Source: an uncultured Porphyromonadaceae bacterium
GTDB taxonomy: Bacteria > Bacteroidota > Bacteroidia > Bacteroidales > Muribaculaceae
Reading direction: 5' to 3'
Length of the DNA: 64,000 nt
Assembly: GCA_900548975.1 (NCBI GenBank)
Contig: URMS01000006.1
Span: forward strand, 69,552-133,551
The notes below the pieces were generated by a model. That model did no database searches and was not told the origin of the DNA. It worked only from the letters and a program-made list of their open reading frames with translations. Made by a program: the position numbers and the translations under genes. This document shows, one piece after another, positions 9,238 through 16,873 of the stretch. Numbering within the stretch: position 1 is the stretch's first letter; each line of letters starts with the position of its first letter.

Positions 9238-9813
9238 TTAATTTAATATTCCTGAGCTAAGCAGCCATTGGCGTGTGCGCCTGATGTCCTGCAGCACATA
9301 GTCTTTTATGCCGGGCGATGACTGGATGGAGTCGTGCAGTTTGATTCCGGCTCCGGTCACGACATACCGGTTGGGCTGGAGTTTCAGGGCGTAAATCCGT
9401 ATCATCGACGGCCGTCCGGGCCCGTAGGCTTTCATCGGGGCGAGCTCATATACATCCTCGAACTCCGAACCTCCCAAAAACTGAAACAAACTATCCAGGT
9501 CGGGTGTTCTCCCCATTGTGGCATTTGCCGAATATTCTTCCAGACGATCTTCAAGTTCGATGGCCTCATTGCGCACCTGCCGTACGGCCGATTCGATGGT
9601 AGGTATCTTGCTCCATGCGGGGCGGCTGAGATAGTCCTCATTCTCTTTAAAAAACTGTCGCAGATAGTCCAGATCGTTCAGCCTGTCAAATGCATAGTTA
9701 TACTCGTTCAGCTTATCGCCGAATTTTATGCTTAGAAGATTGTAATTATCCTCAAAAACGGGAACTATCGAAAGTTCTTCCTCCTCGTCGTTTGTATTAA
9801 CTTTTGAATTCAT
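9238..9813 (-). CDS. Uncharacterised first gene of TAC-like operon, candidate toxin
   Basis: The protein has 191 residues from the ATG at 9813. The longer frame starting at 9873 is rejected because a consensus promoter (9843-9874) lies over its first codons. The N-terminal half is acidic (NDEEEELSIVPVFEDN) and helical, with FDRLNDLDYLRQFFKENEDYL and a coiled-coil-like RQVRNEAIELEDRLEEYS. The C-terminal third is a compact block MIRIYALKLQPNRYVVTGAG, then IKLHDSIQSSPGIKDYVLQ and RRTRQWLLSSGIL, reminiscent of small Bacteroidota proteins encoded beside XRE genes. I recognise no nuclease or RelE/HigB catalytic residues. Toxin function is inferred only from operon order (toxin, antitoxin, chaperone). 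Confidence 0.65.
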   Translation of the reverse strand: MNSKVNTNDEEEELSIVPVFEDNYNLLSIKFGDKLNEYNYAFDRLNDLDYLRQFFKENEDYLSRPAWSKIPTIESAVRQVRNEAIELEDRLEEYSANATMGRTPDLDSLFQFLGGSEFEDVYELAPMKAYGPGRPSMIRIYALKLQPNRYVVTGAGIKLHDSIQSSPGIKDYVLQDIRRTRQWLLSSGILN

Positions 9814-9842
9814 TTGATAATAGTTGTAGTAATAGTTTGCTG

Positions 9843-9874
9843 CAAAATTAGTGCACTGAATCGGAATGTGCAAA
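9843..9874 (-). promoter_or_regulatory. Promoter of the TAC-like operon
   Basis: On the minus strand TTTG (9874-9871) is followed after exactly 20 bases by TAATTTTG (9850-9843), a full match to the Bacteroidota housekeeping consensus. Transcription should start near 9836, about 22 bases before the ATG at 9813. The repressor-like second gene probably acts here. Confidence 0.8.
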
Positions 9875-9930
9875 TTTTTGGACCATAAAAATAACTCATA
9901 AGTTAATTATGGCCGTTTTTTTGTCCGGTG

Positions 9931-9962
9931 ATTGCGATTTCGGCGGGGATTTGCTAATTTTG
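9931..9962 (+). promoter_or_regulatory. Promoter of the ftsB-mutS operon, probably giving a leaderless mRNA
   Basis: ATTG (9931-9934), 20 bases, TAATTTTG (9955-9962). The ATG at 9967 begins only five bases after the -7 box, so the transcript would start at or very near the start codon. The -33 element is imperfect. Confidence 0.55.
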
Positions 9963-9966
9963 CAGT

Positions 9967-10269
9967 ATGAATCAACGTCTCTCATCCACATGGCAATGGC
10001 TGCGTCGTTTTCTCTCGCCCTGGACGCTGCTGTGTCTCGCCGTGGTTGCCTTCATCCTTTTTTCGGGCGATAATTCGGTAATGCAGAGCATAGAGCATCA
10101 GCGCACTATCGACAGTCTGCGTGCCGAACTGGAGGCCAACCGCGACACCATGCTCTATTACCGCGAACTCAACCGCCGCCTGGCATCCGACCCGGCTCTC
10201 ATGGAGCAGGTGGTGCGCGAACAGTATGGCATGAAGAAAGCCACCGAGGATGTGTATGTGTTTAAATAA
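9967..10269 (+). CDS. FtsB/DivIC-family septum formation initiator
   Basis: The protein has 100 residues: a short cytoplasmic start, one membrane span (TLLCLAVVAFILFSGDNSV, about residues 18-38), then a coiled coil (IEHQRTIDSLRAELEANRDT) and a conserved end DPALMEQVVREQYGMKKATED. This is the usual layout of FtsB/DivIC, a bitopic cell-division protein that bridges FtsL and FtsQ at the septum. It is the first gene of a run with a membrane protein, mutS and an acetyltransferase. The length is normal for the family. The close spacing of promoter and ATG is unusual and noted separately. Confidence 0.85.
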   Translation: MNQRLSSTWQWLRRFLSPWTLLCLAVVAFILFSGDNSVMQSIEHQRTIDSLRAELEANRDTMLYYRELNRRLASDPALMEQVVREQYGMKKATEDVYVFK

Positions 10270-10311
10270 TGGCGGCTGTAAGTCCGTTGGCACAATATCG
10301 AATTTCAGACA

Positions 10312-10692
10312 ATGAAGAATAGTATAGTGCGGCCTCGCCTGGCCGCTGTGGGTGCCCCGCTGGCACTCCTTGTGATTTTTCTGGCTACTCTGGTGCCTTT
10401 CTTCCTGATGGGGCAGCAGTGGGCCCGCGAAGCCTTCCCCTATGTGTACAGCGCCGGCGCGCTGGCTCTGCTGCTTGTGCGCCTGTTCACGCCCTTCAAA
10501 GGCTCGGACATGCGCCTGAAACGCTGGCACCGCATCGAAAGCTGGACTGCCATAATATTCTGCGTCGGGGCTTTCTTTCTCTTCTATAATCCGCATCAGC
10601 TCCGCGACTGGCTCGCATTCACTTTGGCCGGCGCCGTGCTCCAGGCCATCACATCGATAGCTATCCCGGCACGGGAGAAAAAACTGAGCTGA
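10312..10692 (+). CDS. Conserved four-span inner membrane protein of unknown function
   Basis: The protein has 126 residues with four hydrophobic segments: LALLVIFLATLVPFFLMG, YVYSAGALALLLVRLF, WTAIIFCVGAFFLFY and WLAFTLAGAVLQAITSIAI. Between spans 2 and 3 is a basic loop (GSDMRLKRWHRIESW). I do not recognise a functional family. It starts 42 bases after the ftsB-like gene, and its stop (TGA) shares one base with the mutS ATG, so it belongs to that operon. Position between a divisome gene and mutS is common in Bacteroidales but gives no clear role. Confidence 0.8.
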   Translation: MKNSIVRPRLAAVGAPLALLVIFLATLVPFFLMGQQWAREAFPYVYSAGALALLLVRLFTPFKGSDMRLKRWHRIESWTAIIFCVGAFFLFYNPHQLRDWLAFTLAGAVLQAITSIAIPAREKKLS

Positions 10693-13331
10693 TGGCCAAG
10701 AAAATAGTTGAGACGCCGCTGATGAAGCAGTACGTCGAGATGAAATCGAAGCATCCCGACGCCATCCTGCTGTTCCGCGTGGGCGATTTCTATGAAACAT
10801 TCTCCGACGACGCCATCGAGGCTTCCGAGATACTTGGCATTACGCTCACCCGCCGTGCCAACGGCGCGGCGCAGTATGTGGAGCTTGCCGGCTTTCCCCA
10901 TCATGCCCTCGACAGCTATCTGCCCAAGCTTGTCCGCGCGGGCAAGCGTGTGGCTATCTGCGAGCAGCTCGAAGACCCCAAGCTCACCAAAAAACTGGTG
11001 AAGCGCGGCATCACCGAGCTCGTTACTCCCGGTGTGGCCATGAACGACAATGTGCTGTCGCGGCGCGAGAACAATTTCCTGGCCGCCGTGCATTTCGGCA
11101 AGATCCGTTGCGGCGTGGCGTTCCTCGACATCAGTACGGGCGAATTCCTTGCCGCCGAGGGCACCCAGGACTATATAGACAAGACTCTGGCCGGCATGGC
11201 CCCCAAGGAACTGCTCGTGCAGCGCGGCTACAAGAAACGTGCCGCCGAGTTCTCGCAGCAGTATATCACTTTCGAGCTCGAGGAATGGCTCTATACTCTC
11301 GATGCGGCCAACGAACGTCTGCGCAAGCAGTTCGGCACTGCCTCGCTCAAGGGTTTCGGTATCGACGGCATGCCCGAGGCCATAGTGGCTGCCGGCGCTA
11401 TCCTGCACTATCTCGACCTCACCCAGCACACCCGTACCGGCCATATCACCTCCATTTCGCGCATCGAGGAGGGCAAATATGTGCGCCTCGACCGTTTTAC
11501 GGTACGCAATCTCGAACTCTTCGAGCCTCTCGACCCCGATGGAAAGAGTCTGCTCGGTGTGATAGACCGCACTGTCACTCCCATGGGCGCGCGATTGCTC
11601 CGCCGCTGGCTTCAGCTGCCGCTGAAGGATCCCAAGGCCATCAACGAACGGCTCGACGTGGTGGAGTATTTCTTCCGTCACCCCGAACAGCGCGAGGAAA
11701 CCACCGACCTTCTCAAGGCTATCGGCGATCTCGAACGCCTGGTGTCGAAGGTGGCCACCGAGCGTATAGTGCCGCGCGAGATGCTTCAGATACGCAATGC
11801 TCTCGACGCCATCGTGCCTCTGAAAGAACTGTGTTCGGCCTCCGACCTGGCGCCTCTTGCCGCCATAGGAGAGCAGCTTGCACCCTGCGACACCATCCGC
11901 GAACGCATACGTCGTGAGCTCAACGAGGAGCCTGCCGGCGCTCCCGGCCGCGGCGATATCATAAGCAGCGGTGTCGACGACGAACTCGACCATCTGCGCG
12001 AGGTGGCTTACCAGGGACGCGACTATCTCGCCCGGCTGCAGGCCCGCGAGATAGAAGCTACGTCTATCCCCTCGCTCAAAATCGGCTACAACAATGTGTT
12101 CGGCTATTATATAGAGGTTACCAACACCCACAAAAGCAAGGTGCCCGACTCGTGGATACGCAAGCAGACCCTTGTCAATGCCGAGCGCTACATAACCCCC
12201 GAACTGAAGGAATACGAGGAGCAGATACTCGGTGCCCAGGAAAAAATAGAGGCCATACAGGCGCGTCTGTACTCGCATCTTGTCAGCGCTACCTCGCGCT
12301 ATATAGCGTCGCTGAAGCTCGACGCCTCCCTGCTGGCACGCCTCGACGTGCTCTGCGCCTTCACCCGCGTGTCGATGGAGAACCGCTACAACCGTCCGGT
12401 GGTCGACGACTCGCTCGACCTGGTGCTCACCGATGCACGTCATCCGGTGATAGAGCGTCAGCTCCCGCCGGGCGAGCCGTATATCAGCAACAGCGTTGAG
12501 CTTTCGAACGAAGGCACGCAGATAATGATGATCACCGGCCCGAACATGTCGGGTAAATCGGCGCTGCTGAGGCAGACGGCGCTCAATGTCATAATGGCGC
12601 AGATAGGCTGCTTCGTGGCCGCCTCGAGTGCCCGCATCGGTACGGTCGACAAGATATTCACCCGAGTCGGCGCCAGCGACAACATATCGCTCGGCGAATC
12701 GACATTCATGGTCGAGATGAACGAGGCGGCTTCGATAATGAACAATATGAGCCGCCGCTCGCTCATACTCTTCGACGAGCTTGGCCGCGGCACATCCACC
12801 TACGACGGCATCTCCATAGCCTGGGCCATCGTGGAGCATATACACGACTACGGCACACTGCACCCCAAGACTCTTTTCGCCACCCACTACCACGAGCTGA
12901 ACGATATGGAAAGTTCCTATCCGCGCATTGTGAACTACAATGTGTCGGTGAAGGAAATCGACGGCAAGGTGGTGTTTCTGCGCAAACTCGCCCGCGGCGG
13001 CAGCGAACACAGCTTCGGCATACATGTGGCCAAGCTTGCCGGCATGCCCTCGTCGATAGTGAGCCGTGCCGACGCCGTGCTTGCGCAGCTCGAGAAAGCG
13101 GCCGGCGAGAGCGGCGACGGCGGTCCCAAAAGCCGCGGAAAGGCACGCATCGAGGCTCCGGGCCGCGAGACTGTGGCCGGAATGCAGCTGTCGTTTTTTC
13201 AGCTCGACGATCCTGTGCTGAGCCAGGTGCGCGACGAGCTTCTCGGCGTCGACATTAACAACCTCACGCCGCTCGAAGCTCTCACCAAGCTTCACGACAT
13301 ACGTAATATTCTTACCGGAAAACATTCATGA
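10692..13331 (+). CDS. mutS: DNA mismatch repair protein MutS
   Basis: The protein has 879 residues, full length for MutS. The N-terminal mismatch-binding domain shows LFRVGDFYETF (the Phe-x-Glu wedge, about residues 30-40). The connector, core and clamp domains follow. The ABC-type ATPase has Walker A GPNMSGKSALLRQTAL (about residue 615), the signature ASDNISLGESTFMVEMNE, Walker B LILFDELGRGTSTYDG and the switch histidine in FATHYHEL. The C-terminus ends with the usual LTPLEALTKLHDIR. MutS binds mispaired bases and recruits MutL. The start overlaps the previous stop (TGATG) and its own stop overlaps the next start (ATGA), so translation is coupled along the operon. Confidence 0.98.
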   Translation: MAKKIVETPLMKQYVEMKSKHPDAILLFRVGDFYETFSDDAIEASEILGITLTRRANGAAQYVELAGFPHHALDSYLPKLVRAGKRVAICEQLEDPKLTKKLVKRGITELVTPGVAMNDNVLSRRENNFLAAVHFGKIRCGVAFLDISTGEFLAAEGTQDYIDKTLAGMAPKELLVQRGYKKRAAEFSQQYITFELEEWLYTLDAANERLRKQFGTASLKGFGIDGMPEAIVAAGAILHYLDLTQHTRTGHITSISRIEEGKYVRLDRFTVRNLELFEPLDPDGKSLLGVIDRTVTPMGARLLRRWLQLPLKDPKAINERLDVVEYFFRHPEQREETTDLLKAIGDLERLVSKVATERIVPREMLQIRNALDAIVPLKELCSASDLAPLAAIGEQLAPCDTIRERIRRELNEEPAGAPGRGDIISSGVDDELDHLREVAYQGRDYLARLQAREIEATSIPSLKIGYNNVFGYYIEVTNTHKSKVPDSWIRKQTLVNAERYITPELKEYEEQILGAQEKIEAIQARLYSHLVSATSRYIASLKLDASLLARLDVLCAFTRVSMENRYNRPVVDDSLDLVLTDARHPVIERQLPPGEPYISNSVELSNEGTQIMMITGPNMSGKSALLRQTALNVIMAQIGCFVAASSARIGTVDKIFTRVGASDNISLGESTFMVEMNEAASIMNNMSRRSLILFDELGRGTSTYDGISIAWAIVEHIHDYGTLHPKTLFATHYHELNDMESSYPRIVNYNVSVKEIDGKVVFLRKLARGGSEHSFGIHVAKLAGMPSSIVSRADAVLAQLEKAAGESGDGGPKSRGKARIEAPGRETVAGMQLSFFQLDDPVLSQVRDELLGVDINNLTPLEALTKLHDIRNILTGKHS

Positions 13332-13858
13332 CACCGATTCGACTCATTCCTGCGGCTGCCGGACACATGGCGGCCGCCAGAGCGTTGTATCTCGACGCTT
13401 TCCCGCCCGAAGAGCGGCGCCCGTGGGAGCAGATAGCCTCGCCGGCCTCGCCGACAGGTCCGCGGCTGTATATACTGCAACTTTCCGACGGCACTGCAGC
13501 CGGCTTCGTCACCGTGTGGTGCTTCGACGCATTTATTTATGTAGAGCATCTGGCGGTGGATCCTGCCGTGCGGGGCGGCGGAATCGGCGCATCGGCTCTG
13601 GCTCGTCTTGCCGAAATGTATGGCAAACCGCTCGCGCTGGAAGTCGAACCGCCCTCCGACGACAATCCCATGGCCGCTCGGCGCATCTCTTTTTACCGCC
13701 GTTGCGGCTTCGAAGTGCTCGATTTCGACTATATTCAGCCGCCCTATGCCGAAAATTTGCCTGCCGTGCCTCTTTTTTTGATGGCGACCGAGGGTGCCCC
13801 CGAACCGTTTTTGATAGCCGAAAAGCTCCATCGGGAGGTGTATGGCGTATCTATTTAG
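13328..13858 (+). CDS. GNAT-family N-acetyltransferase
   Basis: The protein has 176 residues. The acetyl-CoA binding motif A is present as EHLAVDPAVRGGGIGASALA (about residues 75-95; consensus Q/RxxGxG/A), followed by beta-strand and helix pieces PLALEVEPPSD and ARRISFYRRCGFEVLDFDY, which are the usual GNAT motif B region. The ATG overlaps the mutS stop codon (ATGA), so it is expressed with mutS. The substrate cannot be told; nothing in the sequence points to a ribosomal protein or antibiotic specificity. Confidence 0.88.
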   Translation: MTPIRLIPAAAGHMAAARALYLDAFPPEERRPWEQIASPASPTGPRLYILQLSDGTAAGFVTVWCFDAFIYVEHLAVDPAVRGGGIGASALARLAEMYGKPLALEVEPPSDDNPMAARRISFYRRCGFEVLDFDYIQPPYAENLPAVPLFLMATEGAPEPFLIAEKLHREVYGVSI

Positions 13859-13918
13859 GCAGATATTTTCGCAATAACGGACAAAATACATTTTTTGATA
13901 CATTTTTTTGCAGAAAAA

Positions 13919-13950
13919 TTTGGAGGAATCAAAAAACAGGCGTACCTTTG
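13919..13950 (+). promoter_or_regulatory. Promoter of tRNA-Asp
   Basis: TTTG (13919-13922), exactly 20 bases, TACCTTTG (13943-13950): a full match to the Bacteroidota consensus. Transcription would begin near 13957, about 47 bases before the tRNA. Confidence 0.82.
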
Positions 13951-14003
13951 CAACGCAAAAGCGAAAGAGCTGAGTCCTCTCCTGCCAAGCGAAACAAAGC
14001 AAT

Positions 14004-14077
14004 GGTGCGGTAGTTCAGTTGGTTAGAATACTAGCCTGTCACGCTAGGGGTCGCGGGTTCGAGTCCCGTCCGCACCG
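14004..14077 (+). tRNA. tRNA-Asp (anticodon GTC)
   Basis: All four arms fold: acceptor GGTGCGG/CCGCACC, anticodon stem CTAGC/GCTAG around loop CTGTCAC with GTC at 14038-14040, T arm with TTCGAGT, discriminator G. CCA is not encoded. Confidence 0.97.
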
Positions 14078-14092
14078 CAAGAGGAGAGAGGA

Positions 14093-14137
14093 GAATGAGA
14101 AATGTTAATCTTCGGATTTCGTTTCTCATTCTTTTTT
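14093..14137 (+). terminator. Rho-independent terminator after tRNA-Asp
   Basis: GAATGAGAAA (14093-14102) pairs with TTTCTCATTC (14122-14131), a perfect 10-bp stem, followed directly by six T. Confidence 0.85.
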
Positions 14138-14172
14138 ATAAAAACCGAGGGTATGCGCCGCATCCCGCAACC

Positions 14173-14247
14173 GGCCTTGTAGTTCAACGGATAGAATAGA
14201 GGTTTCCTAAACCTTAGATAGGGGTTCGATTCCCCTCGGGGCTACCA
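14173..14247 (+). tRNA. tRNA-Arg (anticodon CCT)
   Basis: Acceptor GGCCTTG pairs with CGGGGCT, with G-T wobbles. The anticodon loop TTCCTAA holds CCT at 14206-14208, the T arm has TTCGATT, the discriminator is A and CCA (14245-14247) is encoded. A terminator separates it from tRNA-Asp, so it probably has its own promoter, which I could not identify in the 35 bases upstream. Confidence 0.95.
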
Positions 14248-14277
14248 TTTCAAATTATGAATTAAGGATTATGAATT

Positions 14278-14310
14278 AAGAATTGCGTCCTGCGGCGCGA
14301 TTCTTTTTTT
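14278..14310 (+). terminator. Rho-independent terminator after tRNA-Arg
   Basis: AAGAATTGCG (14278-14287) pairs with CGCGATTCTT (14296-14305), with one G-T pair, and the T run continues to 14310. It is preceded by the AT-rich repeat ATGAATTAAG that is common in intergenic DNA of this phylum. Confidence 0.75.
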
Positions 14311-14321
14311 AGCGGTTTGCG

Positions 14322-14391
14322 AAAAATGCTCTCCCGAGAGAGCACTTTTTGTCAAAAGTGTTGTTTCGAAAGAGCATTTTTGTTATCTTCG
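14322..14391 (+). promoter_or_regulatory. Nested inverted repeats and -7 box upstream of the AAA ATPase gene
   Basis: AAAAATGCTCT (14322-14332) and AGAGCATTTTT (14371-14381) are perfect 11-bp inverted repeats. Inside lie GCTCTC/GAGAGC and CACTTTT/AAAAGTG (14343-14349, 14354-14360). TATCTTCG (14384-14391) resembles a -7 box, and the ATG is at 14406. The layout fits an operator or structured leader; no regulator is evident. Confidence 0.45.
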
Positions 14392-14405
14392 CCAAAAATA
14401 TCGTT

Positions 14406-15608
14406 ATGGAAAATCTTATTAGAACTTCCCGGCGTCTTGTCGGGATGGTGCAGATGGAAACTTTCCGGTATCTTTATGATGAGATTAACTGGGAGGATCG
14501 TCTTATAATGATCAAAGGCGCACGCGGTGTGGGCAAGACAACAATGTTGCTGCAGCGAATACGGGAAAAATTCGGTGCTGCGGGCACGGCATTGTATGCG
14601 TCGTGCGATAATCTGTGGTTCGCGGATAATAAGATTGTCGACCTTGTGGCCTATCACTATGATCATGGCGGCACTCATCTGTATCTTGATGAGATACACA
14701 GGTACTCCGGGAACTGGCAGCGGGAGCTAAAGAATATATATGATTCTTATCCTGATTATCATGTGGTATTTACAGGCTCCTCGATGATACATCTTGATTC
14801 GGCTCTGGCCGATCTCAGTCGGCGGTGCTTGCCGTATAGGCTTTTCGGACTGTCGTTCAGGGAGTATCTGAAATTCGAAGGGGTGGCGGATTTTCCTGCT
14901 TTGTCGCTGGAAGATGTTCTTGATGAGTCGCACAAGGCGGAGCTTGAGATAGTTGGCTGTATTCCCGGTAAGATTTTGGCTCATTTCGAGAAATACCTTG
15001 GCAGGAGTTATTATCCGTTCTATAATTCGGGAAGTGCGGGCGAATATTACGGTCGGATTGAGCGTCTGATTGATACGTCGATAACTCAGGACATTCCCGC
15101 GGTAGAGAACGTAGAATATGAGACTCTGCATAAGCTTGGCCGGCTGCTCTATGTTATGTCGACCGATGTTCCCTTTACGCTTAATGTGCAATCGTTGAGC
15201 CAGAAGATTCAGGTTTCCCGTAATACTGTCATTAAAATGTTTGAATTGCTTGACAAAGGCGGCATTGTGAGATGTATCCATAGCGGATGGCGCTCACCGA
15301 AGTCTGTGGCCAAGCCTGACAAAATACTGTTTGACAACACCGATGTGATGGCAGCCTTGAGTTCGCTTAATGATATTGGGACTGTGCGTGAAACGTTTGT
15401 GGCATCGATGCTCTCTCAGCGACATAAGATTTATGAGCCGCCTACGGGCGATTTCCTGGTTGACGAGAAGTATCTTCTTGAAGTTGGCGGGGCGGCCAAG
15501 ACATTCCGGCAGGTTGCCGATATTCCCGACAGCTATATAGTTGTCGATGGCATTGAGACCGGTTTGGCGAAGAAGATTCCGCTGTGGCTGTTCGGATTCC
15601 TGTATTGA
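14406..15608 (+). CDS. AAA-type ATPase with C-terminal DUF4143-like domain
   Basis: The protein has 400 residues from the ATG at 14406, chosen because a promoter-like box ends 15 bases upstream; a longer frame would start inside it. Walker A is KGARGVGKTTMLLQ (about residues 38-52), Walker B-like HLYLDEIHRY (about 90), and a sensor FTGSSMIHLD. The last 150 residues include a winged-helix-like LNVQSLSQKIQVSRNTVIKM and a nuclease-fold-like tail (DEKYLLEVGGAAK), as in the DUF4143 ATPases that are widespread in gut bacteria. Role unknown; often discussed as accessory or defence-linked genes. It is AT-richer than neighbours and follows two tRNA genes, consistent with acquisition. Confidence 0.85.
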   Translation: MENLIRTSRRLVGMVQMETFRYLYDEINWEDRLIMIKGARGVGKTTMLLQRIREKFGAAGTALYASCDNLWFADNKIVDLVAYHYDHGGTHLYLDEIHRYSGNWQRELKNIYDSYPDYHVVFTGSSMIHLDSALADLSRRCLPYRLFGLSFREYLKFEGVADFPALSLEDVLDESHKAELEIVGCIPGKILAHFEKYLGRSYYPFYNSGSAGEYYGRIERLIDTSITQDIPAVENVEYETLHKLGRLLYVMSTDVPFTLNVQSLSQKIQVSRNTVIKMFELLDKGGIVRCIHSGWRSPKSVAKPDKILFDNTDVMAALSSLNDIGTVRETFVASMLSQRHKIYEPPTGDFLVDEKYLLEVGGAAKTFRQVADIPDSYIVVDGIETGLAKKIPLWLFGFLY

Positions 15609-15670
15609 CGGGGTAGGGTGCGTAAACTTTGGGGGTGGCGGTGCGGTTATATAGAGAAAATCGCAATCTT

Positions 15671-16585
15671 ATGGAATTACAGGTCAAAGAATCGATACTC
15701 GACTGCATCGGGTCTACGCCCATGGTGCGCATCAACAATATATTCCGTTCGCCGACGGTGAATATCTTTGCCAAGCTTGAGGGCTTCAATCCTACCGGAA
15801 GCATCAAGGATCGTATCGCGGTCAAGATGATAGAGCAGGCGGAGCGTGAGGGCCGTCTGAAGCCGGGGCAGACCATTATTGAGCCGACCTCGGGCAATAC
15901 CGGCATAGCGCTTGCCGTGGTCGGTATTGTCAAGGGCTACGATGTGGAGATTGTGATGAGCGAGGCTGTGTCGGTGGAGCGTCGTAAGATGATAAAGGCT
16001 TATGGCGGCAAGGTAATACTCACACCCGGCGACGAAGGCACCGACGGTGCCATACGCGAGGCGCGTCGACGCCGCGATGTCGACCCGGAGAAGTATTTCA
16101 TGCCCGACCAGTTCTCCAACTCGGGCAACTATATGGCGCACTTCCAGAGCACCGCTCTGGAGATATGGCAGCAGACCGGCGGCGAAATCGACTATCTCGT
16201 GTCGTCGCTCGGCACTTCGGGCACTATCATGGGTCTTACGAAGTTTCTCAAGGCCATGAATCCGGCCATGAAGACCATATGCGCGCAGCCCATAAAGGGG
16301 CACTACATACAGGGCCTCAAAAATATGGAGGAGGCTATCGTGCCGCAGATCTACGATCCGTCGCTCATCGATGTGCAGGAGATGATAGAAAGCGAGGAGG
16401 CCTTCGATATGGCGCGTCAGCTGATAAGCCGCGAGGGCGTCTTTGCCGGCATGAGCAGCGGTGCGGCCATGCTCGCCGCCGTGCGCACCGCCCGCCGCAT
16501 CAACCGCGGCAATATCGTGGTCATCCTCCCCGACCGCGCCGAAAAATACCTCAGCACCGCGCTTTTCGCTCCCTTTGCCGACTGA
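15671..16585 (+). CDS. cysK: Cysteine synthase (O-acetylserine sulfhydrylase)
   Basis: The protein has 304 residues from the ATG at 15671; the 14 extra codons upstream do not resemble the family. The PLP lysine lies in PTGSIKDRIAVKM (about residue 43), the phosphate or substrate loop in EPTSGNTGIALAVV (about 70), and the glycine-rich PLP loop in SSLGTSGTIMGL. It makes L-cysteine from O-acetylserine and sulfide in the cytosol. The tail RAEKYLSTALFAPFAD is of special interest: its DNA is repeated twice downstream among palindromic repeats (see the repeat features at 16612, 16874 and 16941). Confidence 0.95.
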   Translation: MELQVKESILDCIGSTPMVRINNIFRSPTVNIFAKLEGFNPTGSIKDRIAVKMIEQAEREGRLKPGQTIIEPTSGNTGIALAVVGIVKGYDVEIVMSEAVSVERRKMIKAYGGKVILTPGDEGTDGAIREARRRRDVDPEKYFMPDQFSNSGNYMAHFQSTALEIWQQTGGEIDYLVSSLGTSGTIMGLTKFLKAMNPAMKTICAQPIKGHYIQGLKNMEEAIVPQIYDPSLIDVQEMIESEEAFDMARQLISREGVFAGMSSGAAMLAAVRTARRINRGNIVVILPDRAEKYLSTALFAPFAD

Positions 16586-16611
16586 ATCATCTGATGAAAA
16601 GTCTGGCTGTG

Positions 16612-16870
16612 CACCCGCGGTGAGCGGGTGCGCGGATAATAGCGCAGGGTGGAGCGAAGCGAGACCCTGCGTGTGGTGTCCCCCTCCAACGAGCCAAACC
16701 CGCGGAGAGCGGGTTGCGAGAAATTTTCGGTGGACTCCATCGAATCGTAGTCTGAGATTGTCTCGCAACCCGCTCGCCGCGGGTTTTTGTTTTTGTGTGG
16801 GGTGATGGATCGCGGGGTCTCGCTTCGCTCCACCCCGCGCTATTGTCTCCCGACCCGCTCGCCGCGGGTC
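16612..16870. repeat. Mirror-symmetric array of nested palindromes (REPIN-like element)
   Basis: Six short palindromes are placed symmetrically about 16741. CACCCGC/GCGGGTG (16612-16630) mirrors GACCCGC/GCGGGTC (16852-16870). CGCAGGGT/ACCCTGCG (16643-16671, core GGAGCGAAGCGAG) mirrors CGCGGGGT/ACCCCGCG (16811-16839). AACCCGC/GCGGGTT at 16697-16715 mirrors the copy at 16767-16785. Loops are inverted between halves. The spacer pieces also match in part (GATAATAGCG versus its complement), so the whole 259 bases can fold as one long imperfect hairpin. This looks like a mobile palindromic element rather than a gene. Confidence 0.85.
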
Positions 16871-16873
16871 TGC

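Noticed and set aside
9814..9873. N-terminal extension of the candidate toxin starting at 9873
   Set aside because: The consensus promoter covers 9843-9874, so these codons cannot be in the mRNA; the extension NYYYNYYQ is also unlike a protein start.
10596..13325. A 909-codon open frame on the minus strand opposite mutS
   Set aside because: It mirrors mutS exactly, its protein has no recognisable domain and is rich in His, Arg, Val as expected from reading GC-rich coding DNA on the wrong strand.
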